Shown here one piece after another: positions 1 through 8,432 of a stretch of DNA of 57,804 nucleotides. The translations under genes and the position numbers were made by a program. The notes under the pieces were generated by a model. It searched no databases. It was not told the DNA's origin and was given only the letters and a program-made list of their open reading frames with translations. Location: the NCBI RefSeq assembly GCF_965138225.1, contig NZ_CBCSAX010000014.1; one strand, 5' to 3'. The DNA comes from Helicobacter_D ganmani. Its GTDB lineage: Bacteria > Campylobacterota > Campylobacteria > Campylobacterales > Helicobacteraceae. Position 1 is the first letter of the stretch. Each line of letters starts with the position of its first letter.

Positions 1-1066
1 CTTCATAATCTGCAATTTCTTTTCTATGTGTTTCTTTGATATAAGATAACACATAAGGCATTCGTATATATCCCCAAAGACTTTTAGAGTTTAGAATCAT
101 TGCAGAACCTAGTTTGTAGGCTAAATGATTGTGGATTCTGTCTTTGGCTTTTATGAGATTTGGCTGCAATGCAACAAGTCGTTTTTCAAAAATCGCATTA
201 GCGTATTGCTCTAAACCCCTTTGATACACTTTAGGATTCCACTGAAAACTATATCGCCAAGCCCCTCGTATCATCTCATTAAGTTCTTTTGTCTGTTCTA
301 CAAGTGCGGGAAGATAGATTTTATTGCGATTATAAAGCACACTATAATTTTGGTCAAACCATTTTTCATAAGGATAATTTTTGATTTTGTATTTTTTATT
401 TAGCACACTCCATACGCTTTGGTCGTGGCGATTCTCTCTAAAATATGGGAGGTTTGGAATCGTAGATGGGCTATCATCAATGAGTTCAAAATGCTTTTCA
501 AAGGCTTCAAGCCATTCCTTTATAATCTGAATCGTTTTTTGTGTTTTCTTGAGTAGCACAATCCCTGCCGCGCATTGTCCAGATTCTAAAAATTCTTGAT
601 TCTCTAGCAATCCAAAATGTGCAAGCAAGTCTACCTTGTTCCAACATTTTTCAGGATAATCCGTAATATACCCCATAATCTCATTTGCCTCTATATCACT
701 AAAGAGTTCCTGCATTGTCTCTTTGGCTTTTGCATTAAACTCAAACCCAATATCACAATAAAGGAGCAAATCTCCCTCTTGAATTTGCTCTAATGCCATT
801 AAAATCACTCGAGGCTTCCAACACCAATACCCAAACCCGCGCGTGGATATCCTCTCACCTCTTACATTAGTCGTATAAAATTTATCCTTGAAATATTCCA
901 CAAACTCTAAGGGCAAGCTTGCTTCTGTGTAGATAAAAATATTATCAAACACCCCCAAAGATTCCGCTTGTTGTTTAAAGCGACAGATAGAGATTCCAAG
1001 CCTTGTATCTCCAAAGCTAACTAAATAGGCTTTTTGNCCCCCCCCCCGCAGAACTACATTAGACAT
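1..1066 (-). CDS. Glycosyltransferase-like protein, phase-variable, 3' end outside window
   Basis: The minus-strand frame opens with ATG at 1066 behind a strong AAAGGAG site and stays open to the window edge (about 355 codons), so the C-terminus is missing. After a short leader (MSNVVLRGGG) comes KAYLVSFGD, then GFGYWCWKP and GDLLLYCDIG. A W-x-W-K-P motif followed by a GD...Y-x-D-x-G motif is typical of a GT-A-like sugar-transferase family common in Campylobacter and Helicobacter; the D-I-G would be the metal/nucleotide-sugar site. A run of ten G plus one ambiguous base lies at codons 7-10. If the ambiguous position is one base, the frame is intact (ON). I infer transfer of a sugar to a surface glycan; donor and acceptor are unknown. 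Confidence 0.75.
   Translation of the reverse strand, partial: MSNVVLRGGXQKAYLVSFGDTRLGISICRFKQQAESLGVFDNIFIYTEASLPLEFVEYFKDKFYTTNVRGERISTRGFGYWCWKPRVILMALEQIQEGDLLLYCDIGFEFNAKAKETMQELFSDIEANEIMGYITDYPEKCWNKVDLLAHFGLLENQEFLESGQCAAGIVLLKKTQKTIQIIKEWLEAFEKHFELIDDSPSTIPNLPYFRENRHDQSVWSVLNKKYKIKNYPYEKWFDQNYSVLYNRNKIYLPALVEQTKELNEMIRGAWRYSFQWNPKVYQRGLEQYANAIFEKRLVALQPNLIKAKDRIHNHLAYKLGSAMILNSKSLWGYIRMPYVLSYIKETHRKEIADYE
1037..1047 (-). repeat. Poly-G phase-variation tract in the glycosyltransferase-like gene
   Basis: Ten C on the plus strand (1038-1047) plus an N at 1037 read as a G run near the start of the minus-strand gene. With 11 positions the leader joins the body in frame; loss or gain of one base would stop translation early. 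Homopolymers of this length are established slippage sites in Helicobacter and Campylobacter. The N probably reflects mixed or uncertain length. Confidence 0.85.
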
Positions 1067-1138
1067 TATTTCTCCTTTATATATTCTAAGCCAAGATTGT
1101 GGCGAAATTTAATAAAATGAAAACTAGATTGCAAGTTA

Positions 1139-1157
1139 GCTCCTTTATGATAGGAGC
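1139..1157 (-). terminator. Small hairpin downstream of gatB
   Basis: GCTCCT and AGGAGC form a 6-bp stem with a 7-nt loop just past the gatB stop. There is no clear U run after it, so a role in termination is only a possibility. Confidence 0.25.
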
Positions 1158-1177
1158 AAAACAATCTTTTCCTTAAC

Positions 1178-2605
1178 TTACTTTAATTTTTCTTTGAGCA
1201 ACTCATTCACTTTTGCAGGATTCACACCCTTTGCACTTTTCATCACTTGCCCAACAAAGAATCCCAAAAGCTTATCCTTGCCGCTTTTATACTCGGCGAC
1301 TTTATCAACATTTGCATTCAAAACTTCCTCAATCACTGCTAAAATCGCTCCATCATCACTCACTTGCTCCAAGCCCATTTCCACAATGAGTTTATCCACA
1401 TCTCCCCCGTGATTCTGCACTAGCACATCAAGGATTTCTTTCGCACTTTTTCCGCTAATTTTTCCCTCATCAATGCGTTTAACCAAAGTCGCTAGTGTAG
1501 CAGAATCCACACCACAATTTTGCAGATTATTCTCGCCTTTTAATCGCCCTAGAAGCTCTGTGGTTAGCCAAGTAACCGCACCTTTAGCACTCGCACCTAA
1601 GCGTAGCATATCCTCAAAATACAATGCCATTTCAAGCTCACCTGTTAGCACACTTGCATCACTTGCTTTAATGCCAAACTCCCGCACATATCTTGCGCGT
1701 TTTTCATCAGGCATTTCTGGAATCTCTCTCCCCTCTGCCATTAAGGCTTCATCAATAAATACAGGCAATAAATCCGGATCTGGAAAATAACGATAATCCG
1801 CCGCTTCCTCTTTGCCACGCATAGAACGCGTTGTGCCTTTTGCGGTGTCAAAGAGTCGCGTTTCTTGCACAACCTCCTTATCATATTTACCATCTTCCCA
1901 CGCTTCAATTTGTCTTTCTACTTCGTATTCAATTGCTTTTTGGATAAACTTAAAAGAATTAAGATTCTTAATTTCTACGCGCGTGTAAAGATTGGAATCC
2001 CCTTTGGGACGAATGGAAACATTCGCATCACAGCGGAAACTCCCCTCCTGCATATTCGCATCAGAAATTCCCAAAAATCGCACAATAGAATGCAACTTCT
2101 TAAGATAAGCAATTGCCTCATCGCTGCTCCGCATATCCGGCTCACTGACGATTTCCAAAAGCGGAGTGCAAGCACGATTCAAATCTACTTTAGAATAATG
2201 GCTTTCGTGAATATTTTTACCTGCGTCCTCCTCCATATGCGCACGCGTTACACCAATGATTTTTTTTTCTCCATTGACTTCAATCTCAATTTCTCCTCGC
2301 CCTACGATTGGAATCTCAAACTGACTGATTTGATAGGCTTTGGGTAAATCCGGATAAAAATAATTTTTACGCGCAAAAACAGAATTTTGATTAATTTTCG
2401 CATTAATGGCTACGCCAAAAGAAATTGCTTTTTTCACAACCTCACGATTCAACACTGGTAATGCGCCGGGCAATCCTAAGCAAGTAGGACAAACATTTTT
2501 GTTCGGCTCTTCGCCAAAACTCGTTGCACAAGCACAAAAAATCTTTGTTTTAGTATTTAGCTGGACATGCACTTCAAGCCCAATGATAGTTTCATAAGCA
2601 CTCAT
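1178..2605 (-). CDS. gatB: Aspartyl/glutamyl-tRNA(Asn/Gln) amidotransferase subunit B
   Basis: This 475-residue protein is the tRNA-binding subunit of GatCAB, which amidates misacylated Glu-tRNA(Gln) and Asp-tRNA(Asn); Helicobacter lacks a standard GlnRS/AsnRS route and depends on it. The N-terminal cradle is clear (IGLEVHVQLNTKTKIFC, then CPTCLGLPGALPVLN and YFYPDLPKAYQISQ), followed by a helical and YqeY-like tail that ends in KVNELLKEKLK. Length is normal for the family. It is transcribed alone on minus, with tRNA genes upstream and the glycosyltransferase-like gene downstream. Confidence 0.97.
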   Translation of the reverse strand: MSAYETIIGLEVHVQLNTKTKIFCACATSFGEEPNKNVCPTCLGLPGALPVLNREVVKKAISFGVAINAKINQNSVFARKNYFYPDLPKAYQISQFEIPIVGRGEIEIEVNGEKKIIGVTRAHMEEDAGKNIHESHYSKVDLNRACTPLLEIVSEPDMRSSDEAIAYLKKLHSIVRFLGISDANMQEGSFRCDANVSIRPKGDSNLYTRVEIKNLNSFKFIQKAIEYEVERQIEAWEDGKYDKEVVQETRLFDTAKGTTRSMRGKEEAADYRYFPDPDLLPVFIDEALMAEGREIPEMPDEKRARYVREFGIKASDASVLTGELEMALYFEDMLRLGASAKGAVTWLTTELLGRLKGENNLQNCGVDSATLATLVKRIDEGKISGKSAKEILDVLVQNHGGDVDKLIVEMGLEQVSDDGAILAVIEEVLNANVDKVAEYKSGKDKLLGFFVGQVMKSAKGVNPAKVNELLKEKLK

Positions 2606-2635
2606 TCAATTAACCTTATTGTTAAATTCGTGTGC

Positions 2636-2641
2636 ATTTTA
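2636..2641 (-). promoter_or_regulatory. Possible -10 element for gatB
   Basis: TAAAAT on the minus strand about 30 bases before the gatB ATG, in an AT-rich region. A modest match; no -35 is expected, as epsilonproteobacterial sigma-70 promoters rarely have one. Confidence 0.4.
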
Positions 2642-2710
2642 TCGTGTTTTGCTTTAAAAAGGATTGATAAAAAAAGGAAAGAATCTTAAGAAAATAGAGT
2701 AAAGTAAAAG

Positions 2711-2798
2711 TGGCCGGGAGAGAGGGATTCGAACCCCCGGAGGTATGACCCTCAACGGTTTTCAAGACCGCCGCTATCGACCACTCAGCCATCTCCCG
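2711..2798 (-). tRNA. tRNA-Ser (TGA)
   Basis: An 88-nt class II tRNA with a long variable arm. The acceptor CGGGAGA pairs with TCTCCCG, the discriminator is G and CCA is encoded. The anticodon loop reads CTTGAAA, giving anticodon TGA. It is last in a four-tRNA operon on minus. Confidence 0.97.
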
Positions 2799-2817
2799 AA
2801 ACAATTTAAAATTAAAA

Positions 2818-2892
2818 TGGAGGCGACACCCAGATTCGAACTGGGGAATCAAGGCTTTGCAGGCCCATGCCTTACCGCTTGGCTATGTCGCC
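2818..2892 (-). tRNA. tRNA-Cys (GCA)
   Basis: 75 nt including encoded CCA. Acceptor GGCGACA pairs with TGTCGCC; the anticodon loop CTGCAAA gives GCA. It lies 19 nt before tRNA-Ser and shares its operon. Confidence 0.97.
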
Positions 2893-2897
2893 ATTCG

Positions 2898-2984
2898 TGG
2901 TGCCCGAGGCCGGACTTGAACCGGCATGGACGCAATGTCCGAGGGATTTTAAGTCCCTTGTGTCTACCATTTCACCACCCGGGC
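2898..2984 (-). tRNA. tRNA-Leu (TAA)
   Basis: 87-nt class II tRNA with an extended variable arm and encoded CCA. Acceptor GCCCGGG pairs with CTCGGGC with one G-U; the anticodon loop CTTAAAA gives TAA. Only five bases separate it from tRNA-Cys. Confidence 0.97.
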
Positions 2985-3017
2985 TATTCAATATAAAGCT
3001 ACTTTTATGATTAAAAA

Positions 3018-3092
3018 TGGAGCGGGAGACGGGGATCGAACCCGCGGCCCCAACCTTGGCAAGGTTATGCTCTACCACTGAGCTACTCCCGC
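3018..3092 (-). tRNA. tRNA-Gly (GCC)
   Basis: 75 nt with encoded CCA. Acceptor GCGGGAG pairs with CTCCCGC; the anticodon loop TTGCCAA gives GCC. First gene of the Gly-Leu-Cys-Ser operon, directly downstream of a TATAAT element. Confidence 0.97.
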
Positions 3093-3109
3093 ATAAAAGT
3101 GAGAGCAAA

Positions 3110-3115
3110 ATTATA
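3110..3115 (-). promoter_or_regulatory. -10 element of the tRNA operon
   Basis: A perfect TATAAT on minus, 17 bases before the first tRNA nucleotide, which is the right distance for a short leader. It is the only plausible promoter for the four tRNAs. Confidence 0.7.
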
Positions 3116-3213
3116 GCGACGCTTTTAAAAAAAATCAAGATATTTTAGAAAAAAATGATAAAATTGCAAAATTGGTTGAATAATTATCATTTACAAAACA
3201 ACAAGGAATCACA

Positions 3214-4323
3214 ATGAAACAAAACCTTTCCATTTTATCCAAATGCTTTGGAGTCTTAATTTTATGTCTTGGAATAGAGACTATGGCTTTAGATTTCACT
3301 TATCAAACTTTCCTTATCCCTACCGCGCAAGCCAAAATATTAAATCAAGCCACAGATAAAACCTCTTCCAATCCCCAAACCCTACTTTTTGTTGCAAATT
3401 CCAAAGAGGGAATTCTTTATGCTGGCAATCAGGATTTAGGTCGCTGCACACCTTTGTTGCAAGACAAACTAGAATCGCAAAATGAACCTATCACTCTAAA
3501 AGAGGGGATACTTGAATGTAAAAATCTAGCCTTAAAGGTTGAAAATGGCGCAATCCTAGGTGCGCTAACCGCTACACAAAACTTTAGACTAAACCTCAAG
3601 CTGATAGATTCTATGGTTTTGCGACAACAAGAAATAACCTACCAATATCCAAAAAACTCTAAACAAGCCAAAAATGCCTTAATCTCTACGCAATTTCATT
3701 GTTCCAACGATTCAAAAACACAAAAAATCTTGCAATCTGTGTATCAAGAATCTTTTGATTGCAAAAACGCCAAAGAGGTATTTTTGAAAAATTCACAAGA
3801 TTCCATACAAAACTACTTTAAAGAAATGCTACAAACAAACGACAAAGAAAAAGTGGCGAAAGGAATAGAAAAATACCTACAAACTTCGCCATTTGAAGAA
3901 TACAAGGGAGAATCTTTATATTATTTTGATAACAATCTACTTGTATTTCTTAAAAGCAATTATCTTTACACAGGAGGCGCACACGGAATCTCTAGCAAAT
4001 GGGGCGTCATTGTATCTAAAGAAAAGGGAATCCTTCCTCTAAATACAATATTGGATTCCAATAATGGAGAGCTAAAAAGCCTTTTGTGGCAGGAATACCA
4101 AAATTATCTCAAAAGCGTGAAAGCAGAAGCCTTTGTGGATTTTGAATCCTTTAGGGTTTCAGATGTTATTTTGTTGGATTATGATTCTTTTGTTTTTCTC
4201 TATCAACCTTATGAAATTATGCCCTATGCCTATGGCATTGTTGAGCTTAGAATTCCACTAGAGCAAATGGGGAAATTTGGTAATTTTGCCAAAACACCGC
4301 TAGAATCTTTGTTTGTAAAATAA
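3214..4323 (+). CDS. Exported DUF3298-domain protein
   Basis: This 369-residue protein starts with a signal peptide-like segment (charged start, then VLILCLGIETMA). The C-terminal half has YLYTGGAHGISSKWG and later LPLNTIL, the signature of the DUF3298/RsiV-type domain (about residues 245-350). The family is found in secreted or membrane-anchored proteins, and in RsiV it binds lysozyme; whether that holds here is unknown. The start has AAGGAATC upstream. Its neighbours are a tRNA operon on the other strand and a thioredoxin lipoprotein with its own promoter, so it appears to be a single-gene unit. Confidence 0.8.
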   Translation: MKQNLSILSKCFGVLILCLGIETMALDFTYQTFLIPTAQAKILNQATDKTSSNPQTLLFVANSKEGILYAGNQDLGRCTPLLQDKLESQNEPITLKEGILECKNLALKVENGAILGALTATQNFRLNLKLIDSMVLRQQEITYQYPKNSKQAKNALISTQFHCSNDSKTQKILQSVYQESFDCKNAKEVFLKNSQDSIQNYFKEMLQTNDKEKVAKGIEKYLQTSPFEEYKGESLYYFDNNLLVFLKSNYLYTGGAHGISSKWGVIVSKEKGILPLNTILDSNNGELKSLLWQEYQNYLKSVKAEAFVDFESFRVSDVILLDYDSFVFLYQPYEIMPYAYGIVELRIPLEQMGKFGNFAKTPLESLFVK

Positions 4324-4338
4324 TGTAAATAAATTTGC

Positions 4339-4344
4339 TATAAT
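4339..4344 (+). promoter_or_regulatory. Extended -10 promoter before the thioredoxin lipoprotein gene
   Basis: TGCTATAAT at 4336-4344 is an extended -10 with a perfect TATAAT, 27 bases before the ATG at 4371. It probably drives the lipoprotein-ftsY-radA group. Confidence 0.65.
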
Positions 4345-4370
4345 AAGCATCATTAAGGCAAGGAAATAAA

Positions 4371-5003
4371 ATGAAATGGATTTTGTTTAGCTTATGGATT
4401 GGACTTTGTTTAGGATTTCTTGGGTGCGAAAAGCAAGAACATCAAGCAATTCAAGACTCCATAGAACAAAAACAAGAAATCTTAGAAAATCTTGTGCTAA
4501 AAAGCAACGATGACACAGAACTGATTGTCAATCAAAAACTACCAAAAAATCAAAGTAATTTTAAAAACATTGAACCAAAAAAAGAAAATATTTTTAAAAA
4601 TCTCATCATTACTTCTCACCATGAAAATCTCAAAGTTTTACTATTTTTCACGACTTGGTGCGACCCTTGCAAAGGCATTTTGCCTCATTTAGAAAACCTC
4701 AAAAAACAATTTGATAACCAAATTGCACTCTATGGAATCCCAGTGGATGATTTGGTGGGTGAAGTAGAAAATTTCAAAGGTATAATGCAGGTTTTTAGCG
4801 AAGAAAATAAAGTTGAAATACCTATGATTTTGGATGAAAACCGCACGAAACTCTTTAACGCACTTGGTGGGCTTGAAGGCGTGCCGCTGATTGCTTTATA
4901 CGATAAAGACGGAAAATATATTATCCATTATCTAGGCGCGATTCCAGAGGAAATGATTGAATTTGACCTCTCACAAAATCTAGCAAAAATAAAGGCACAA
5001 TAA
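4371..5003 (+). CDS. Thioredoxin-fold lipoprotein (TlpA/ResA-like)
   Basis: A 210-residue protein with an N-terminal lipoprotein signal: a hydrophobic segment ending FLGC with Cys19 as the lipidation site. Residues 20-85 are a charged linker. A thioredoxin fold follows with WCDPC at 96-100, whose Cys97/Cys100 pair is the redox centre, and the cis-Pro region GVPLIALYDKDGK. This suggests a membrane-tethered periplasmic thiol reductase or oxidoreductase, as in cytochrome c maturation or disulfide handling; the partner is not identifiable here. Its stop overlaps the ftsY start (TAATG), so the two are translationally coupled. Confidence 0.85.
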   Translation: MKWILFSLWIGLCLGFLGCEKQEHQAIQDSIEQKQEILENLVLKSNDDTELIVNQKLPKNQSNFKNIEPKKENIFKNLIITSHHENLKVLLFFTTWCDPCKGILPHLENLKKQFDNQIALYGIPVDDLVGEVENFKGIMQVFSEENKVEIPMILDENRTKLFNALGGLEGVPLIALYDKDGKYIIHYLGAIPEEMIEFDLSQNLAKIKAQ

Positions 5004-5890
5004 TGCTTGGAATATTCAAAAAAACCCTGCAAAAAACTACACAAAATATTCGTGATTTGCTTCCAAAAACTCATAAAAAGCTTGACAAGGAAACATTAGA
5101 GGAAATCCTAATTGCAACTGATATGGATTATGAACTCATTGAAATGATATTAAGCCCACTTGGCGAGCAAATCAGCCGCAATGAGCTTGAAGTCGCTCTA
5201 CTTAGGCTTTTCCGCAAGGAAAGCTATTATGATAAAGTGCAAGCTAAAATCATAGAAGAAAAACCTTGTGTAAATCTCATCGTGGGCGTCAATGGCGCGG
5301 GTAAAACTACAACAATCGCCAAACTAGCTCATCTCTATCAAAAACAAGGCAAAAGTGTGATTCTAGGTGCGGGGGATACTTTTAGAGCTGCCGCAATTGA
5401 ACAACTTAAGCTATGGGGAGAGAAATTGAATCTCCCTGTCATTGCGTCCAAAATCGGACACGACCCCTCTGCAGTTGCCTTTGATACGATTACTTCCGCA
5501 GTTGCAAAAAACCTAGATATAGCCCTGATTGATACAGCGGGGAGATTGCACAATCAAAGCAATCTGCAGCAAGAATTACAAAAAATTATGCGTATTTGTG
5601 ATAAGGCAAAATCGGGTGCTCCACACCAAAAAATTCTTATTTTAGACGGCACTCAAGGCACTTCTAGCCTAGAACAAGCAAAAGTATTTAGCCAAACATT
5701 AGGCGGGATAGATGGTGTGATTATCACCAAATTAGATGGCACGAGCAAGGGCGGAGCGATTTTTAGTATCCTCTATACTTTACGCGTCCCTATTTTGTAT
5801 ATTGGCATAGGCGAAAAAGCAGAAGATTTAATTGTTTTTGACGAAGAAGAATACATCGCGACGATTTTAGATTCTATCTTTGAAAGCTAG
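5003..5890 (+). CDS. ftsY: Signal recognition particle receptor FtsY
   Basis: A 295-residue SRP GTPase that docks the SRP-ribosome complex at the inner membrane. The N-terminal helical N domain is followed by the G domain with GVNGAGKTTTIAKL (P-loop, about residues 94-107), then DTFRAAAIEQL, DTAGR, TKLDGTSKGG and GIGEKAEDL. The long acidic A domain of E. coli FtsY is absent, as is usual in epsilonproteobacteria. The ATG overlaps the upstream stop by one base. Confidence 0.97.
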   Translation: MLGIFKKTLQKTTQNIRDLLPKTHKKLDKETLEEILIATDMDYELIEMILSPLGEQISRNELEVALLRLFRKESYYDKVQAKIIEEKPCVNLIVGVNGAGKTTTIAKLAHLYQKQGKSVILGAGDTFRAAAIEQLKLWGEKLNLPVIASKIGHDPSAVAFDTITSAVAKNLDIALIDTAGRLHNQSNLQQELQKIMRICDKAKSGAPHQKILILDGTQGTSSLEQAKVFSQTLGGIDGVIITKLDGTSKGGAIFSILYTLRVPILYIGIGEKAEDLIVFDEEEYIATILDSIFES

Positions 5891-5950
5891 ATTCCAAAAC
5901 TTTAGCAAGTTTTCCACAATTCTTTCAAATCAAATCACAAAGGTTGCAAA

Positions 5951-7303
5951 ATGGCAAAGAAAAAAGCGCAAATTTTTGAATGTCAGCATTGTGGATTCCA
6001 AAGCTCAAAATGGCTCGGAAAATGCTCTAATTGCGGAGCTTGGGAAAGTTTCTTGGAGCTTAAAACAGAACAAATTGAGGTATTAAAGGCAACTTCATCT
6101 CCTCTTAGCACCACCAAAGTTACGCCAATTACAGAAGTGCAAGAAGAGGAATTTGTGCGCTTTAGTAGTGGAGAATCAGAGCTAGATATTGTGCTTGGGG
6201 GAGGAATCGTGCTTGGGGGAATGTATTTAGTCGGCGGAAGTCCGGGCGTTGGAAAATCTACGCTTTTGTTAAAAATCTCAAGCAATCTAGCCAAAATGGG
6301 CAAACAAATCCTCTATGTCAGCGGGGAAGAAAGTGCTTCACAAATCAAACTACGGGCGGAGCGATTAAATGCAGTTTGCGAAAATCTTTTTTTGCTCAAT
6401 GCAATCAAGCTAGAGGAGATTTTAGGCACGATTTATGCCAATGAACACTCTTATTCTATGGTTGTAATAGATAGTATTCAAACGCTTTATAGTGAGAATA
6501 TCAGCTCTAGTCCCGGGAGTGTTTCGCAAGTGCGTGAGGTAACTTTTGAGCTTATGCGCCTTGCTAAAGAGCGTGGAATCTGCGTGTTTATCATTGGGCA
6601 CATTACCAAAGATGGCGCGATTGCAGGACCTAGAATCTTAGAACATATGGTGGATTGCGTGCTCTATTTTGAGGGAGATTCTAGCCGTGAATTGCGATTT
6701 TTAAGGGGATTTAAAAACCGCTTTGGCAACACTAGCGAAATTGGAATCTTTGAAATGAAAAGCAATGGTCTAGTTGGAGCAAAAGAGGCTTCCAAGATTT
6801 TCTTTAGTCAAAAGACTTCTGCACCCGGAAGTGCATTAAGTGTCGTAATGGAGGGTTCTCGCTCACTTGTTTTAGAGGTGCAAGCATTGGTAAGCGACTG
6901 CGCTTATGGTATGCCTAAACGCTCTTCTACGGGATTTGATTCCAATCGTCTCAATATGATTTTGGCTCTATTGGAGCGAAAATTAGAGATTCCGCTGAAT
7001 CGCTACGATGTTTTTATCAATATCACCGGTGGAATCAAGATTTTAGAAACTGCGGCAGACTTAGCAGTCGTAGCAGCAATTCTCTCTAGTTTCCGCAACC
7101 GCCCTCTCTCTAATGGAAGCATATTTTTGGGTGAAGTCAGCCTTGTAGGAGACATTAGAGATGTTCCCAATGTAGAAGCAAGACTCAAAGAAGCATTATC
7201 TCTTGGAATCTCTAATGCGATTCTACCCAAAAAACCCGCGCAAAAAATCAATATCAAATGTTTTGAAGTGCAAGAAGTTACAAAAATCATTGATTGGATG
7301 TAG
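5951..7303 (+). CDS. radA: DNA repair protein RadA (Sms)
   Basis: A 450-residue RecA-related branch-migration ATPase used in recombination and repair. An N-terminal four-cysteine zinc finger (CQHCG...CSNCG, residues 10-28) precedes the Walker A GGSPGVGKSTLL, the RadA-specific KNRFG motif and a C-terminal Lon-like domain. It starts 60 bases after ftsY with AAAGGTTGC upstream. H. pylori radA lies near nifU/nifS; here those genes are about 7 kb away on the same strand, separated by other genes. Confidence 0.97.
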   Translation: MAKKKAQIFECQHCGFQSSKWLGKCSNCGAWESFLELKTEQIEVLKATSSPLSTTKVTPITEVQEEEFVRFSSGESELDIVLGGGIVLGGMYLVGGSPGVGKSTLLLKISSNLAKMGKQILYVSGEESASQIKLRAERLNAVCENLFLLNAIKLEEILGTIYANEHSYSMVVIDSIQTLYSENISSSPGSVSQVREVTFELMRLAKERGICVFIIGHITKDGAIAGPRILEHMVDCVLYFEGDSSRELRFLRGFKNRFGNTSEIGIFEMKSNGLVGAKEASKIFFSQKTSAPGSALSVVMEGSRSLVLEVQALVSDCAYGMPKRSSTGFDSNRLNMILALLERKLEIPLNRYDVFINITGGIKILETAADLAVVAAILSSFRNRPLSNGSIFLGEVSLVGDIRDVPNVEARLKEALSLGISNAILPKKPAQKINIKCFEVQEVTKIIDWM

Positions 7304-7347
7304 AGATTCCACCTTTTGCAACTCTTTATTTTTTCTAGATTAGAAAA

Positions 7348-7447
7348 TTAGTTTTAAAATTTACTTATAATTTACGCCCTTGTGTTCTTTTGTGCCTTTA
7401 CGGCAATCTATAATGTTAATCTCGTTTTAAAGATTCCATTGCAAAAG
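7348..7447 (+). repeat. Direct repeat copy 1 flanking the SDR pseudogene
   Basis: The 55-bp block 7348-7402 matches 8245-8299 at 53 of 55 positions by eye. Similarity continues from GCAATCTATAATG (7403) to CCATTGCAAA. The copy lies in the gap after radA. Confidence 0.85.
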
Positions 7448-7458
7448 CAGAATCTCTG

Positions 7459-8202
7459 CTATTCCTTATGCACATTAAGCGCAGAGAAACTCTGACTTGT
7501 CGGCATTATCTCTAATGTATTCACATTGATATGTTTTGGTAAGGTAGCAACCCAATAAACCGCTTGAGCAATATCCTGTGGCGTAAGAGCATTTGCTCCT
7601 TGATAGAGCGCGTCTGCTTTGCTTTTGTCGCCTTTGAATCGCACAAGCGAAAATTCACTACCCCCAGCAAGTCCGGGTTCAATATCACTTACGCGCACAT
7701 TTGTGCCACTTAAATCCGCACGCAAACCCAAAGCAAATTGGCGCACAAATGCTTTACTCGCCCCATAAACATTACCTCCCGGATAAGGATAACTTCCCGC
7801 AATTGAACCAATCGTAATGATATGCCCGCTTTTGCGCTCCACCATTTGTGGCAGAATCAAACGCGTGATAAATGCAAGGGCTTTGACATTGACTTCAATC
7901 ATTCTCTCCCAATCCTCAAAATCACATTTGTCTGCACTTGTCAATCCAAGTGCAAGCCCTGCGTTATTGACTAGAACATCAATTTCTTTGAAATTTTGTG
8001 GTAGAGATTCTATGGCTTGACGCAAAGAATCTTTGTCGCAAATATCACAAGGCAAAGCTATACAATGTGGAATCTCTTGCGCAAGGGATTCCAACTGCTC
8101 CTTGCGCCTTGCAAGCGCAATGACTTTGTGTCCTTTGCCGCCAAACTATTGAGCGATTGCACGTCCAAACCCGCTAGACGCACCTGTAACTAATACATTC
8201 AT
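7459..8202 (-). pseudogene. Short-chain dehydrogenase/reductase (YdfG-like) with nonsense codon
   Basis: From ATG at 8202 the frame reads MNVLVTGASSGFGRAIAQ, the nucleotide-binding start of a classical SDR, then an amber TAG at 8146-8148 (codon 19) and continues as FGGKGHKVIALARR. The rest is intact: NNAGLAL, the catalytic YGASK tetrad, and a C-terminus ending LNVHKE; without the stop it would be 247 residues, a normal YdfG-type NADP-dependent length. Reinitiation at TTG 8094 would give 211 residues lacking the TGxxxGxG cofactor loop, so it is probably inactive. Direct repeats flank it. Readthrough or a sequencing error cannot be excluded. Confidence 0.8.
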
Positions 8203-8244
8203 TGTCTTTCCTTTGGTGTTGAATATTGCTTGAATTATAGGAAG

Positions 8245-8385
8245 TTAGTTTTAAAATTTACTTATAATTTACGACCTTGTGTTCTTTTGTGCCTTTGCGA
8301 TACTGCGTCCTTGCAAGTATTTTTGTAAAAAATGCGTAGCAATCTATAATGTAGAATCTTGCTTTTAAAGTTTCCATTGCAAAGG
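8245..8385 (+). repeat. Direct repeat copy 2, with nested 39-bp insertion
   Basis: This copy matches 7348-7447, but 8300-8338 is extra: 39 bases containing TGCGTCCTTGCAAG, a word also found at 46390-46403. The match resumes at GCAATCTATAATG (8339). Confidence 0.85.
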
Positions 8386-8432
8386 TTAATTTATACAAGA
8401 TTACGGGATTATAGATTTGCAAAAGTATGGGA

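Noticed and set aside
2260..2268. Run of nine T within gatB as a possible phase-variation tract
   Set aside because: It lies in an essential gene, the reading frame is intact, and A/T runs of this length are common in AT-rich sequence.
1865..2347. 160-codon open frame on plus across gatB
   Set aside because: It is the antisense of the conserved GatB core and shows no recognisable features.
3154..3191. AATGATAA/TTATCATT inverted arms before the DUF3298 gene as a Fur-type operator
   Set aside because: Short arms about 22 bases apart in AT-rich sequence; not distinguishable from chance and not a good match to the known Fur pattern.
7331..7347. TTTTCTA-GAT-TAGAAAA as a terminator for radA
   Set aside because: The stem is almost only A-T with a three-base loop and no U run; too weak to call.
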